A DNA stretch of 64,000 nucleotides from Halonotius pteroides (GCF_003605635.1 NZ_QMDW01000012.1:1-64000), one strand, 5' to 3'; shown: positions 34,117 to 43,218, counted from the first letter of the stretch. Notes: generated from the letters alone by a model not told the origin. Program-made: numbers and translations.

Positions 34117-34911
34117 ATGTCTAATAACGGACGTTCGCGACGACAGTACCTCACCACAATCGGTGGGACTGCGGTTACCCTTTCTGTAGCTGGCTGTGCC
34201 AGCGACACTGGCTCCAACGGGGGAGCGGAGACACAGGCCGTCACGGCTGGAACCGCACCGGGGTTCCCGCCGTTCGAGATGAAGGAGGATGGCGAACTGG
34301 TCGGGTTCGACGTCGACCTGCTTGAGGCGGTTATCGGTCAGACCGACTACACGCTGTCTGGGTGGGAGGAGTTCGAGTTTGATTCACTTATTCCGGCGCT
34401 GACCAACAACAACATCGATGTCATCGCGGCCGGGATGACGATCAACGACGACCGAGATCAGGCGATCGACTTTACTGACCCCTACTACACGTCGAATCAA
34501 GCCGTCGTCGTGCGGTCAGACGGTGAGTTTTCCCCGGAGAGTCTCTCGAACCTCGCCGACCGCCAGATTGGGGCCCAAAGTGGAACAACGGGCGAAAGCG
34601 TTGTCGACGACGAACTCGTTGGCAGCGAGATAACCGAAAGCCAGTATAGTGCCTATGGCAACTACGTGCTGGCTATCGAGGATCTGGAGAACGGCAACAC
34701 CGACGCGGTGATGATCGACGTGCCGGTGGCCGAGACGTTCGCCGCGAACCGCCCCGTCGAGGTGGCATTCGTCTATGAGACCGACGAGGCGTTCGGGTTC
34801 GGCCTCCGCAGCAACGCCGATGATCTCACGTCGTCGCTCAACAGTGGGCTGTCAACGGTGCAAGACGACGGCACCTACGAGGAACTGACGGCCGAATGGT
34901 TCGCCGAGTAA
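34117..34911 (+). CDS. Polar amino-acid ABC transporter, substrate-binding lipoprotein
   Basis: A 264-residue family-3 solute-binding protein. Its signal peptide has RRQYLTTIGG and ends in a lipobox with Cys29 (SVAGCASD), so it is probably Tat-exported and lipid-anchored. The mature protein has GFPPFEMKEDGELVGFDVDLL, VIAAGMTINDDRDQAIDFT and IGAQSGTTGES, all typical of glutamine/cystine/arginine-binding proteins. It heads a four-gene operon, 4 bp before the first permease. Which amino acid is bound is not evident. Confidence 0.92.
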   Translation: MSNNGRSRRQYLTTIGGTAVTLSVAGCASDTGSNGGAETQAVTAGTAPGFPPFEMKEDGELVGFDVDLLEAVIGQTDYTLSGWEEFEFDSLIPALTNNNIDVIAAGMTINDDRDQAIDFTDPYYTSNQAVVVRSDGEFSPESLSNLADRQIGAQSGTTGESVVDDELVGSEITESQYSAYGNYVLAIEDLENGNTDAVMIDVPVAETFAANRPVEVAFVYETDEAFGFGLRSNADDLTSSLNSGLSTVQDDGTYEELTAEWFAE

Positions 34912-34915
34912 TCCA

Positions 34916-35590
34916 ATGGTTCAAACGGGCGACTGGGTGTTCGTCCTGAGTAACGCTGACACGCTACTGTTCGGACTTGTCGTTACCGTTGTGCTGACAC
35001 TGACGAGTCTGTCGGTGGGGTTCCTGCTGGGATTCCCGGCTGGGGCCATCGAGGTGTACGGCGATGGGGTTCTCCGGCGGGTGGTCACGGTTGCGGGTGG
35101 GCTTCTTCGCGGGACGCCTATTGTCGTTATCCTGCTGGTGTTGTTTTTTGTGGTATCGGTATCGGAGTCGGCGTTTATTACGGCGACGGTGGGGCTCGGA
35201 CTGCGGAGTGCCGCCTACCAATCACAGCTGTTCCGTGGCGCGCTGCAGAGCGTTGACGAGGGGCAACTGGAGGCCGCCCGCGCAACCGGGATGGGAAAGC
35301 TGCAGGCGATCCGGCATGTCGTCGTCCCGCAGGCACTACGTCGAAGCATGCCAGGCTTTCAAAACGAGTTCACAATCGTTCTGAAAGATACGTCGATCGC
35401 CTTCGCTATCGGGCTTGCAGAACTGCTGACACAGGGGTATAACCTCTTTACGCAAAGCGGACGCTCGACGGCCGTTCTTGAGGTGTTCCTCGTCATCAGC
35501 GCGGTCTACTTTGTTTTGACGTTCCTCACGAACCGTGGGTTGGACAGGGTGAGCGACTACTATGCGATACCCGCAGGTGAAAACAGATGA
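34916..35590 (+). CDS. Amino-acid ABC transporter permease 1
   Basis: A 224-residue HisM/GlnP-type permease with about five membrane helices and the EAA motif EAARATGMGKLQAIRHVVVPQALRR split around Gly (about 119-143), which contacts the ATPase. The family signature RGTPIVVILLVLFF is at about 62-75. It starts 4 bp after the binding-protein gene and overlaps the ATPase gene by 4 bp (ATGA), so it belongs to the operon. The start ATG at 34916 sits a few bases after the previous stop. Confidence 0.92.
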   Translation: MVQTGDWVFVLSNADTLLFGLVVTVVLTLTSLSVGFLLGFPAGAIEVYGDGVLRRVVTVAGGLLRGTPIVVILLVLFFVVSVSESAFITATVGLGLRSAAYQSQLFRGALQSVDEGQLEAARATGMGKLQAIRHVVVPQALRRSMPGFQNEFTIVLKDTSIAFAIGLAELLTQGYNLFTQSGRSTAVLEVFLVISAVYFVLTFLTNRGLDRVSDYYAIPAGENR

Positions 35591-36330
35591 CGCTACTCAG
35601 AATCGATGATGTCTACCAGTCGTATGAAGCCGAACAGGTTTTGCAAGGCGTGAGCTTCGATATGCAGCAGGGCGATGTTGACGTGTTGATGGGGCCAAGC
35701 GGCAGCGGGAAGTCAACGATGTTGCGTTGCATCAACCGCCTCACTGAGGTCGACAGCGGCGACATCTGGTTGGGCGATACCCACGTTACCGCACCCGAAA
35801 CCGATGTGAATGAACTCCGTCAGGATGTGGGGATGGTGTTTCAGGATTTCAATCTCTTTGCCCACCTCACAGCTCTAGAGAACATTACACTCGGGCTCAA
35901 GCGGGTCAAAGGAGTCCACGCCGAGCAGGCCCGCGAGCGAGCCAGAGGCCACCTCGATCAGGTTGGGCTTGGCGATCAGACTGATGCATACCCCGCGGAG
36001 CTTTCAGGCGGGCAGAAACAGCGGGTTGGCATCGCCCGGGCACTGGCGATGGAGCCAAAGCTGATGTTGTTCGACGAGCCCACGAGCGCCTTAGACCCAG
36101 AACTTGTCGGAGATGTGGTCGCCGTGATGCAAGACCTCGCCGCAGGCGGCATGACAATGCTGGTCGTCAGCCATGAGATGGGCTTTGCGCGATCGGCCGC
36201 TGACGACATTCACTTTCTCGATAACGGCCAGATCGTTGAGTCAGGGCCGCCGGAACAGCTATTCGAACAACCGGAGCAAGACCGAACGGCGGGGTTCCTC
36301 TCCGGGCTTCAGGCAGATGGCCCCCAATGA
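35587..36330 (+). CDS. Amino-acid ABC transporter ATP-binding protein
   Basis: A 247-residue ABC ATPase of the GlnQ/HisP type. Walker A is MGPSGSGKST (about 35-44), the signature LSGGQKQRVGIARAL, Walker B LMLFDEPTSALDPE and the switch histidine VVSHEMGF. It energises uptake through the two permeases. It overlaps both neighbours by 4 bp. All catalytic motifs are intact. Confidence 0.95.
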   Translation: MTLLRIDDVYQSYEAEQVLQGVSFDMQQGDVDVLMGPSGSGKSTMLRCINRLTEVDSGDIWLGDTHVTAPETDVNELRQDVGMVFQDFNLFAHLTALENITLGLKRVKGVHAEQARERARGHLDQVGLGDQTDAYPAELSGGQKQRVGIARALAMEPKLMLFDEPTSALDPELVGDVVAVMQDLAAGGMTMLVVSHEMGFARSAADDIHFLDNGQIVESGPPEQLFEQPEQDRTAGFLSGLQADGPQ

Positions 36331-37304
36331 GCACCGAGGAATCGTCGGCTGTTGACGATGTCGGCATTGCTGCGGGTGTCTCCGTTGAGCGGCCGTGGGC
36401 ACTGCTGGTGCTCGCTGGGTTCTGGGGATGGCTGGGTAGCCGCTGGATCAACGATTTTCTTCTGCCTGACTCGATAGCCGTTTCGAGCGAGCGGTCGTTC
36501 GTCCCTGTCGACCCCGTCGCTGCGGCGGCCGAAACTCTTGGCTCGGTGGCCGCCGCACTTGGCCCGGTAGGTGCACCTGTCGACGTGGTGGCGAGTCTGG
36601 TCGGGTTCGTCGCCGGGAGCCTCCCCCACCTCCCCCCACTGGCGCGGGGCGCGTGGCTCACCCTCCTGTTGACGGTGGCAGGTATCGGATTCGGCTTTGT
36701 GTTGGCGGTGCCGCTGTCAGTTGGTCGCGTCTATGGTGGCCGCTGGCTCCGGTGGCTCTCGCTTTCGTATACGGAGCTCATCCGCGGAACCCCGCTGTTG
36801 GCCCAACTGTTCGTGCTGTACTTTGGACTCCCACTGACGCAGGTTATTCGCGAACTTCCCGGCGTCGGTGCTGGCCCTCTCCCAGCGCAGGCGTTTTGGG
36901 TTGCCGTTGTCGGGTTCACACTCAACAGCGCCGCCTACCAAGCCGAGTATATCCGCTCGGCGTTGGAATCGGTCGACGCCGGCCAGCTGACCGCAGCCCG
37001 TGCGGTCGGCCTTTCGAGGGCGGAGGGGATCCGTTATGTCGTCTTACCACAGGGGCTCAGGTACGCGATCCCTGGGTGGTCTAATGAACTCATCTATCTC
37101 ATCAAATACTCCTCACTGGCGGCGTTTATTACGGTTCGAGAGCTGTTTTTCCGAGCGGAAGCCATCGCCAATGATACGTTCCGGTATACAGAACTGTTCG
37201 TGCTCGCAGCACTGTTCTATCTCGCATTGGTTCTCTCCGCGTCGGTGGTTATGGGGTGGGTTGAGGAGCGATCATCGGTGCCGGGCGTCGGCGGACGACA
37301 GTGA
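36327..37304 (+). CDS. Amino-acid ABC transporter permease 2 with N-terminal extension
   Basis: A 325-residue HisM-type permease. The transporter core (about 105-320) carries RGTPLLAQLFVLYFG and the EAA loop AARAVGLSRAEGIRYVVLPQ. It is preceded by roughly 100 extra residues with one hydrophobic segment (WALLVLAGFWGWLG) and a periplasm-like stretch, unlike the compact first permease. Similar long forms exist in bacterial systems (the extended HisM/GltK type). It ends the operon. Two unlike permeases suggest a heterodimeric channel. Confidence 0.9.
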   Translation: MSTEESSAVDDVGIAAGVSVERPWALLVLAGFWGWLGSRWINDFLLPDSIAVSSERSFVPVDPVAAAAETLGSVAAALGPVGAPVDVVASLVGFVAGSLPHLPPLARGAWLTLLLTVAGIGFGFVLAVPLSVGRVYGGRWLRWLSLSYTELIRGTPLLAQLFVLYFGLPLTQVIRELPGVGAGPLPAQAFWVAVVGFTLNSAAYQAEYIRSALESVDAGQLTAARAVGLSRAEGIRYVVLPQGLRYAIPGWSNELIYLIKYSSLAAFITVRELFFRAEAIANDTFRYTELFVLAALFYLALVLSASVVMGWVEERSSVPGVGGRQ

Positions 37305-37411
37305 GGTGGATGCCGCTGTGTCACTGTCTTCGGGACACTTCACGCGTTTTGCGTACCGATGACAGCGCGGCAACGAAACGCATTTTACTATCGTAGCCAC
37401 CAGTGTCGGAT

Positions 37412-37642
37412 ATGGCTGGACGATACGGCGAACTGGACTACTCAGTTCTCACGAAACGAAGCTTCCTCCTTGGGGTCGCGCTGTTTGCGATCGGGGCCCT
37501 CGGTGAGTTGGGGCTGACCGCCGCAGGGATCTCGGTTCCTGACTGGGAGCGCGCACTGTTGTTCGATATCGAACTGCTTGGCATCCTGATCGGATTGCTG
37601 TCGCCGTTCGTTTTCGGCATCCTGCTACCGCTGACGGAGTAG
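37412..37642 (+). CDS. Small haloarchaeal membrane protein (DUF7860-like)
   Basis: A 76-residue protein with the start MAGRYGELDYSVLTKRSF and two hydrophobic helices (LGVALFAIGALGELGLTAAG and DIELLGILIGLLSPFVFGIL). It resembles a conserved haloarchaeal family of two-helix proteins (DUF7860 type) without known function. A GTG three codons upstream (37403) is an alternative start. TTTTACTAT at 37383 is a suitable TATA box. Confidence 0.7.
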   Translation: MAGRYGELDYSVLTKRSFLLGVALFAIGALGELGLTAAGISVPDWERALLFDIELLGILIGLLSPFVFGILLPLTE

Positions 37643-37687
37643 GTGAGTATCGAAACAGTTAGATCCGACACGTATCGACGAATAGCT

Positions 37688-37942
37688 ATGAGTAGCTCAG
37701 TGCTCGAAGTGCTTCCGGAGATACTTGAGGTAGCCCTGTTTGGGATCGGCGGTGCGGTGCTTTCGCTCGCAGGGACGTACATTGAGCAGGTTGCAGTACA
37801 GACCGCAACAGACGGACAAACAGCCCTCGGCGTATGGGTTGGATTTATCGGACTACTGGCGTTTTTCTTCGCATATCTAGTGATAACCGATACATTTTGG
37901 CCGAAGTTCATCGCACTCAGACGACAGCTTCGAACAAACTGA
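37688..37942 (+). CDS. Small membrane protein of unknown function
   Basis: An 84-residue protein with two membrane helices (about residues 11-30 and 46-68: FGIGGAVLSLAGTYIEQV and WVGFIGLLAFFFAYLVITD). It ends with a basic tail (FIALRRQLRTN), which suggests an N-out or hairpin topology with the C-terminus inside. It follows the previous small membrane gene by 45 bp and may be co-transcribed. No motif is recognised. Confidence 0.6.
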   Translation: MSSSVLEVLPEILEVALFGIGGAVLSLAGTYIEQVAVQTATDGQTALGVWVGFIGLLAFFFAYLVITDTFWPKFIALRRQLRTN

Positions 37943-38114
37943 CGGGACACTGACTGTCCCAACAAATCCTCCATCACATCCGAAACCACTCAGCTGATGT
38001 GACATTTTTTGTGTTAACACTCACCAAGGTTGAGAGATATTGGTGAAACACGCGTATCACTATCAGTTTGTGATGTGACGTTGCACCGAAAGGGGGTTGC
38101 AATAAGATTGCAGT

Positions 38115-38140
38115 GCTACCACCATGTTCAGTGGGGTAGC
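38115..38140. repeat. Inverted repeat (stem-loop)
   Basis: GCTACC at 38115-38120 pairs with GGTAGC at 38135-38140 around a 14-base loop in which further AC/GT pairs are possible. It is 20 bp before the next hairpin and could be part of one structured RNA. Confidence 0.4.
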
Positions 38141-38160
38141 GGGGTTCTAGGGGGGTCAAT

Positions 38161-38183
38161 GTCGCCATTACATCGGTGGCGAC
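38161..38183. repeat. Inverted repeat (stem-loop)
   Basis: GTCGCCA at 38161-38167 pairs with TGGCGAC at 38177-38183 around a 9-base loop. Confidence 0.45.
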
Positions 38184-38670
38184 ACTCATTGATTGGTGGG
38201 TGGAATGTAAATACCTGCCGCCGAGAATATCAGACCTAATAATTTGAGACAATATCGGTTGACAGCGAAGAGGTCGCTATCTCAGGGATGCTGAATCGAC
38301 TACACGGCGAGCGACAGTGCGTCGACTAGAGTCTGTAGAAAACTGCGAAGGAAGGGAAGTGGGGGAACTTCCACACCTGTTCAGTTGGGGGGTAGTCGCC
38401 TTGATCGCATCAAGGGACTATCGTAGTATCGGCGAGAGAGATATAAATAGATTTTGTGCCAAAAATCAAAATTGGTATTTTGAGTAGTGGTGTTTCCGAG
38501 GCAACGATGGGACGAGCGCACCCAACGACCAACCTGACAGAAGATAGCTCCACACGAAACAGTCCCGTTTGCACTATACATGCCACAGTAGCACACAGAA
38601 GTCAGCGACGCGACGTCCCAACGGCTCACCGTCGTGAGAGGCGATAAAAATCGAACCGGGGGCGCGCTGT

Positions 38671-40650
38671 TTAGTCGTCGGCCGGCGTAGCACCGCTGCC
38701 GCTGTCGCCGGTTGCCTGCTCTTTCGTCCACGAGAGCTTACCACCGGCGGCGAGGATATCCCGCTCGCGTTCGGAGGCGTGAAGCTGGGCGGTGAACTCC
38801 CAGTCGTCGTTGACACGGCAGGTGAACTGTTCCTCGCCGTTGCGAACGCCGGCACCGACATCGTCAACAACGGTGATGTCGTCGCCCTGCTCGATCTGCT
38901 CGTAGGTATCGTCGTCGATCGTCAGCGGAACGATCCCGAAGTTGAACAGGTTCGCGCGGTGGATCCGGGCGAAGCTCTGGGCGAAAACGGCCTCGATGCC
39001 GAGATACATCGGACACAAGGCGGCGTGTTCACGCGAGGAGCCTTGGCCGTAGTTCTCGCCGGCAACGAGCGTGCCGCCGTCGGCTTCCAGCGCGCGGTCG
39101 GCGAAGGTGTCGTCGACCCGCGAGAGGGTGAACTCCGAGAGCTTCTCGATGTTCGACCGGTACATCAGGATATCCGCCGTCGCCGGAATGATGTGGTCGG
39201 TCGTGATGTTGTCGTCCATCTTGAGGATGCTCTCGCCGCCGACAGTGTCGCCGAGCGGATCTTTCAGCGGCACGTCGCCGATGTTCGGCCCCTTGATAAG
39301 CTCGTCGTCGATCGACTCGTTGGGGTCGATCAGGTCGGCATCGGAGCCGTCGTACTCGTCGGGCAGTTCGATGCCCGGCGATTCGAGGTCGCCGAGTTCC
39401 TCGGCAAGATCGCGTGGATCGACGATCTCACCTTTGATCGCCGCGGCGGTGGCGACCTCCGGCGAACAGAGGTAGACGCTGTCGTCTTCGATCCCGGAGC
39501 GACCCTCGAAGTTGCGGTTGAAGGTGCGCAGCGAGACCGAGTCCGAGGCCGGCACGTGGCCGATCCCGATACAGGCCCCACAGGTCGCCTCCGAGAAGTT
39601 GACGCCAGCGGCCATCAGCTCAGCCGTCCAGCCCTGTCGGGCCAGAATCTCGGCGGACTGCTTGGAGGCGGGGGCGACGATCATCTCGGTGTGTTTGGCG
39701 ACTTCGCGGCCCTTGAGCATCTTCGCGCCCGGCAGGATGTCCTCGTAGCTGCCGTTCGTACAGGAGCCGATCATGACCTGCTCGACGCGCTCGCCTTCGA
39801 CCTCGCGGACGGGCACGACGTTATCGGGCATGCTCGGTTTGGCGATAAGCGGTTCGAGCTCCGAGAGGTCGACAACGATCTCGTCGGCGTACTCGGCGTC
39901 GGCGTCGGGTTCGAGTTTCTCGAAGTCCTCGGGTCGGCCGACGCGTTCGAGGTAGTCCTTCGTCTGCTCGTCGGTCGGGAAGATCGACGACGTGGCACCG
40001 AGCTCGGTGCCCATGTTGGTGATCGTCGTCCGCTCAGGCACCGTCAACGACTCAACGCCGGGGCCGGTGTACTCGAAGACCTTGCCGACACCGCCCTTAA
40101 CCGAGAGGCGGCGCAGCATCTCAAGAATGACATCCTTCGCGGAGGCCCACCCCTCAAGTTCACCCTCAAGCCGAACGTTGACGACTTCCGGCATCTCGAC
40201 GTAGTAGGGGCCGCCACCCATGGCGACAGCGATGTCGAGGCCACCAGCACCGATCGCAAGCTGGCCCAGCCCACCGGGGGTCGGCGTGTGGCTGTCCGAC
40301 CCCAGCAGCGTCTTGCCGGGGGCGGCGAAGTTCTCCTTGTGGACGTTGTGGCAGATGCCGTTGCCCGGACGGGAGAAGTGTGCGCCGAAGGTGCCCGCGG
40401 CCGACCGAAGAAAACGGTGGTCGTCGGTGTTCTTGAAGTCGAACTGGTAGGTTTGGTGGTCGCAGTACTGGGCCGCGAGCTCGGTCTGAACATCTTCGAG
40501 CCCGAGAGCCTCAAACTGTAGCCAGACCATCGTGCCGGTCGTATCTTGCGTGAGGGTCTGATCGATGTCGATACCGATCTCCTCTCCAGGGGTAAGTTCC
40601 CCTTCGACGAGGTGATCGTCAAGGATTTTTTCTGTAAGTGTCTGTCCCAT
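38671..40650 (-). CDS. acn: Aconitate hydratase
   Basis: A 659-residue aconitase that interconverts citrate and isocitrate in the TCA cycle. The 4Fe-4S cysteines are in IGSCTNGS and ATCGACIG; substrate-binding parts include GSDSHTPTPGGLG, FEGRSG and the swivel-domain GENYGQGSSREHAAL. The size fits the archaeal/bacterial short aconitase group, shorter than bacterial AcnA (about 890). It is monocistronic, with a short AT-rich leader. Together with korAB and mqo it covers part of the oxidative TCA cycle. Confidence 0.95.
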   Translation of the reverse strand: MGQTLTEKILDDHLVEGELTPGEEIGIDIDQTLTQDTTGTMVWLQFEALGLEDVQTELAAQYCDHQTYQFDFKNTDDHRFLRSAAGTFGAHFSRPGNGICHNVHKENFAAPGKTLLGSDSHTPTPGGLGQLAIGAGGLDIAVAMGGGPYYVEMPEVVNVRLEGELEGWASAKDVILEMLRRLSVKGGVGKVFEYTGPGVESLTVPERTTITNMGTELGATSSIFPTDEQTKDYLERVGRPEDFEKLEPDADAEYADEIVVDLSELEPLIAKPSMPDNVVPVREVEGERVEQVMIGSCTNGSYEDILPGAKMLKGREVAKHTEMIVAPASKQSAEILARQGWTAELMAAGVNFSEATCGACIGIGHVPASDSVSLRTFNRNFEGRSGIEDDSVYLCSPEVATAAAIKGEIVDPRDLAEELGDLESPGIELPDEYDGSDADLIDPNESIDDELIKGPNIGDVPLKDPLGDTVGGESILKMDDNITTDHIIPATADILMYRSNIEKLSEFTLSRVDDTFADRALEADGGTLVAGENYGQGSSREHAALCPMYLGIEAVFAQSFARIHRANLFNFGIVPLTIDDDTYEQIEQGDDITVVDDVGAGVRNGEEQFTCRVNDDWEFTAQLHASERERDILAAGGKLSWTKEQATGDSGSGATPADD

Positions 40651-40826
40651 AACGTTCGCAGGTCGTGTCTACGCGGACATAAATCCCGCGTATACCGTGA
40701 GAAACCGAATCAGCGCCGGTAGTGGGCCGCTACGGTGGGTTCGACCCACAAAGCCACCGGGGTACTGTGCGATCACAGCCCATCGGCTCCGGTACTGTTT
40801 TTGATGTCGCCGGCGACCGCTCAGCC

Positions 40827-41291
40827 ATGTTTGAATCCGGCGCGTTCGTCGGCGAGTATCTCAATCCGATCACCGGCAGCCAGAGACAACCCAACGGCGT
40901 CGACCTCACCGCCGCCGCGATCTACGAGCAGACAACCGCCGGCCGGATCGGCCGAGGGGGAAAGACGATCGGTGATCGCCAGGAGGTTGACGCCGACGAC
41001 GGCGTTTTTCGGCTCGATCCGGGGGCATACATCCTCCAGTACGCCGAAACTGTCCAGATCCCAGCGGGCCATGTCGGCTTCATCTATCCACGGTCGTCGC
41101 TGATGCGGAACTCCTGTATGCTACACACGGCGGTTTGGGACGCCGGCTACGAGGGTAAAGGCGAGGGGCTGTTGGAGGTCCACCACGGCATCGAGATCGA
41201 AAATGGTGCACGCGTCGGCCAACTTGTCTTCGCCGAGGCTGACCACGAGACAACCTACGACGGCGACTATCAGGGTGAGCGAACGGGATAA
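40827..41291 (+). CDS. dUTPase/dCTP deaminase-family protein
   Basis: A 154-residue nucleotide hydrolase of the Dcd/Dut family. It has PNGVDLTAAAIYE, GHVGFIYPRSSLMRNSCML (the PRSS substrate motif), AVWDAGYEGKGEGLLEVHH and a C-terminal tail YDGDYQGERTG. Such proteins remove dUTP (or deaminate dCTP) to keep uracil out of DNA. ATG 40827 starts the family N-terminus MFESGAFV; a longer upstream frame is not conserved. The haloarchaeal forms are usually called dUTP diphosphatases. Confidence 0.88.
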   Translation: MFESGAFVGEYLNPITGSQRQPNGVDLTAAAIYEQTTAGRIGRGGKTIGDRQEVDADDGVFRLDPGAYILQYAETVQIPAGHVGFIYPRSSLMRNSCMLHTAVWDAGYEGKGEGLLEVHHGIEIENGARVGQLVFAEADHETTYDGDYQGERTG

Positions 41292-41325
41292 AACGCCAGC
41301 ACCGAGGCAAACAACTGACGGCTGG

Positions 41326-41892
41326 TCAGTCGTCCATATCGATCGCCGTCAGGTCGGTGTCGCCGATGGGTGGTGCTTTTCTGAGTTCTGGGCCGATCAT
41401 CGACATCTGGTAGATGGCGTCGGGATCGAAATGCTTGTGAGTGAATTTAAACACCGTGTGTTCGAGCGCGCCGTCAAGCGTCGGGAGCGTGTGGATGAGT
41501 TGATGACGGGTACCGTTGTTGCGGTCAAGAACGTAGACCTCAATATCGTCAGTCGGCACGAACACATCATCGGGCTTGAGCACGACCTCGTACGGTCGAT
41601 TTGTGTGGCTGAAAACGAGGGTATCCGCCAGCGGATCGTTACCGAACTGGACGATCTCAGGGGCCGCAGCCCACCCAGGATCTAACACGCGGTCGATCTC
41701 GCGGTAGTCGACGATGTTGCGGATCGTCGTCCGCTCGCGGATCTCCTGGAGATCCGGCACCGATCGGCTCTGGAAAGAGGTGACGAGATCTTTGACGAGA
41801 CCCCGGAGGGTATCGTCGCTCGCCGCCGAATCGGTGGCTGTCTCGGTGGCTTCGGAGCGGATAACGTTCGGTGAGTTTTCGTGTCGTTTCAT
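41326..41892 (-). CDS. Haloarchaeal protein of unknown function
   Basis: A 188-residue acidic protein that I do not recognise. The start MKRHENSPNV at 41892 is chosen because the frame above it is Arg/Ser-rich noise. Residues 30-75 form a helical region (LRGLVKDLVTSFQSRSVPDLQEIRER), and the rest looks beta-rich (TLVFSHTNRPYEVVLKPDDVFV, split by charged residues). There are no cysteines and no membrane segment. It converges on the dUTPase gene with a 34-bp gap. Confidence 0.65.
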   Translation of the reverse strand: MKRHENSPNVIRSEATETATDSAASDDTLRGLVKDLVTSFQSRSVPDLQEIRERTTIRNIVDYREIDRVLDPGWAAAPEIVQFGNDPLADTLVFSHTNRPYEVVLKPDDVFVPTDDIEVYVLDRNNGTRHQLIHTLPTLDGALEHTVFKFTHKHFDPDAIYQMSMIGPELRKAPPIGDTDLTAIDMDD

Positions 41893-42139
41893 CGGTGAAT
41901 CGAACCGCTGCCGGTATCTATTCTCTCTTGGTGGTGGACTCTCAAAACTGTTTCTCACAGCGGAGCGGGCGGTCGCGGTCAACCGGCGTGTGGCAACACG
42001 TAACACGGCGATACCGGCGGTTAATGATGGCGTTACAGGAACGCGGATTGGGGGGTTGAACCACGGTCACAGCAGGCTACTCACTGTTTTAACACTCTCG
42101 ACAACCACGTTGCTCCTCACGGAGATGTTCGGAGCGAAG

Positions 42140-42213
42140 CGGGCTGGAAGGGACTTGAACCCTCAACCGTCTGGTTAAAAGCCAGACGCTCTGCCAAATT
42201 GAGCTACCAGCCC
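42140..42213 (-). tRNA. tRNA-Lys (anticodon UUU)
   Basis: The reverse strand folds as a tRNA: acceptor GGGCTGG with CCAGCCC, D-arm TAGCTCAATTTGGCAGAGC, anticodon stem TCTGG/CCAGA with loop CTTTTAA (anticodon TTT), and T-arm GAGGGTTCAAGTCCCTT. The base before CCA would be G, as usual for tRNA-Lys. CCA is not encoded and there is no intron. Confidence 0.95.
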
Positions 42214-42290
42214 TCACTGTTGTTTGTCGACAGGCGGTGATAAGGGTTTTTACATCGGTGCGAAACGAGCGTCGACGGCGACGCTGTCGG

Positions 42291-42950
42291 CTACTCGTCA
42301 CCGAAGTAAGCGGCCAGCGCGTCGGCGACGATAGCTCCGGGCGGCTGGTTGTCCATCGAGGCGCGGTGCCGCAGCTCGATGTACTCCTCGGCTGGCAGCG
42401 TCACCGTCATCTCGCCGGGGGTGATATCGTGGTCGCGGAGCGCGGTCTCGGTGTCAGCACCGTCGTTGATCGCGCTGGCGATCGAGCGGATATCTCGTAC
42501 CGTCAACGCAGCATCGAGACTCGCCCACGCCAGCAGATAGCGATCCGCCGCCGGCACACGGGCGATATGTTTCGCCGCTGTCGGCGCGATATGACCGCGA
42601 GCCACGTGGCGGCGGATCGACTGTGGGAGGTCGTGAACGCGGGCCCATTTGCGGATAAACGAGACGGTCACCCCGTCACCGGCGGTTTCGGCGGCCGCCT
42701 TGTAGGAGCCCCGCCCTCGGACGAGAGCCGCACAGGCCGCCGCGCCGCGGAGCATCAGCACGTGGTCGTTGCCACCGACCGCGCCGGTCGCAAAATCGTG
42801 GACGACCTCGGCGGCCTCCGCGACGCTGTCGGGGTCGTCGGGATCAAAGTCGACCGCGTCGGTGGCGCGCTCGCCGGTGATCTCCGGGTCGGCGCGGACG
42901 ACGGGGGTGCCAACCGGTCTCTCGCGGTCTGAGCCGTACTCCGTGGTCAT
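42291..42950 (-). CDS. DUF7119-like protein with KorB/ParB-type helix-turn-helix
   Basis: A 219-residue haloarchaeal protein. Its centre (about 80-160) reads like the HTH region of ParB/KorB (VSFIRKWARVHDLPQSIRRHV, ARGHIAPTAAKHIARVPAA, DRYLLAWASLDAALTVRDIR), and the C-terminus contains a ribbon-helix-helix-like segment (MTVTLPAEEYIELRHRAS). This suggests DNA binding, possibly as a transcription regulator. I recall similar haloarchaeal proteins as DUF7119; partner genes are not evident. Confidence 0.72.
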   Translation of the reverse strand: MTTEYGSDRERPVGTPVVRADPEITGERATDAVDFDPDDPDSVAEAAEVVHDFATGAVGGNDHVLMLRGAAACAALVRGRGSYKAAAETAGDGVTVSFIRKWARVHDLPQSIRRHVARGHIAPTAAKHIARVPAADRYLLAWASLDAALTVRDIRSIASAINDGADTETALRDHDITPGEMTVTLPAEEYIELRHRASMDNQPPGAIVADALAAYFGDE

Positions 42951-43047
42951 TTATCGATCGAAGGGCTGCCCGGGACAAAAGTGCCGCGCACGGTCGGAGC
43001 CGCCACGACAAGCCGAGGGCAAAGTCGGCGTTCCATCCATACAGGTG

Positions 43048-43218
43048 TTAGTCCTGTTGAGCGGACGTGTTCTCTGCCTCGGGTGTGGCCTCGTCTGGTG
43101 TTTCATCGTCGGCAGCCGCCTCTTCGGCCTCCCGGCGCTCCGAAAGGTGTTCCCAGATCTCAGTACAGCCAGCCCCGTCGGAAAGCTCCGCAAGGTGGTC
43201 GGATTCCTCAGTTTGCAT
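43048..43218 (-). CDS. 56-residue acidic protein divergent from the nirA unit
   Basis: An ATG at 43218 opens a 56-codon frame ending at 43048. The first half has the ordered motif LSDGAGCTEIWEHLSERRE (about residues 12-30) with one cysteine and a tryptophan; the second half is an acidic Ala/Glu tail. I recall similar short proteins beside haloarchaeal nitrite/sulfite reductases. It faces 43296 with 77 bp between starts. It is easily missed by gene callers because of its length. Confidence 0.65.
   Translation of the reverse strand: MQTEESDHLAELSDGAGCTEIWEHLSERREAEEAAADDETPDEATPEAENTSAQQD

Larger units (their letters stand above)
37943..38670. other. 728-bp non-coding, AT-rich stretch with hairpins
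   Basis: No credible gene on either strand. It is more AT-rich than its surroundings. It has two inverted repeats (38115-38140 and 38161-38183), a promoter-like GAGAGATATAAATAGATTTTG at 38430-38450 reduced here to ATATAAATAG, and T-rich runs. Read leftward, TTTTTATCG just past the aconitase stop (38643-38651) could terminate acn. It may hold an unannotated RNA or the scar of a mobile element. Confidence 0.45.

Noticed and set aside
38779-40521. A 580-codon open frame on the plus strand
   Set aside because: It is exactly antisense to aconitase, whose motifs are intact; long antisense frames are normal in GC-rich haloarchaeal genes.
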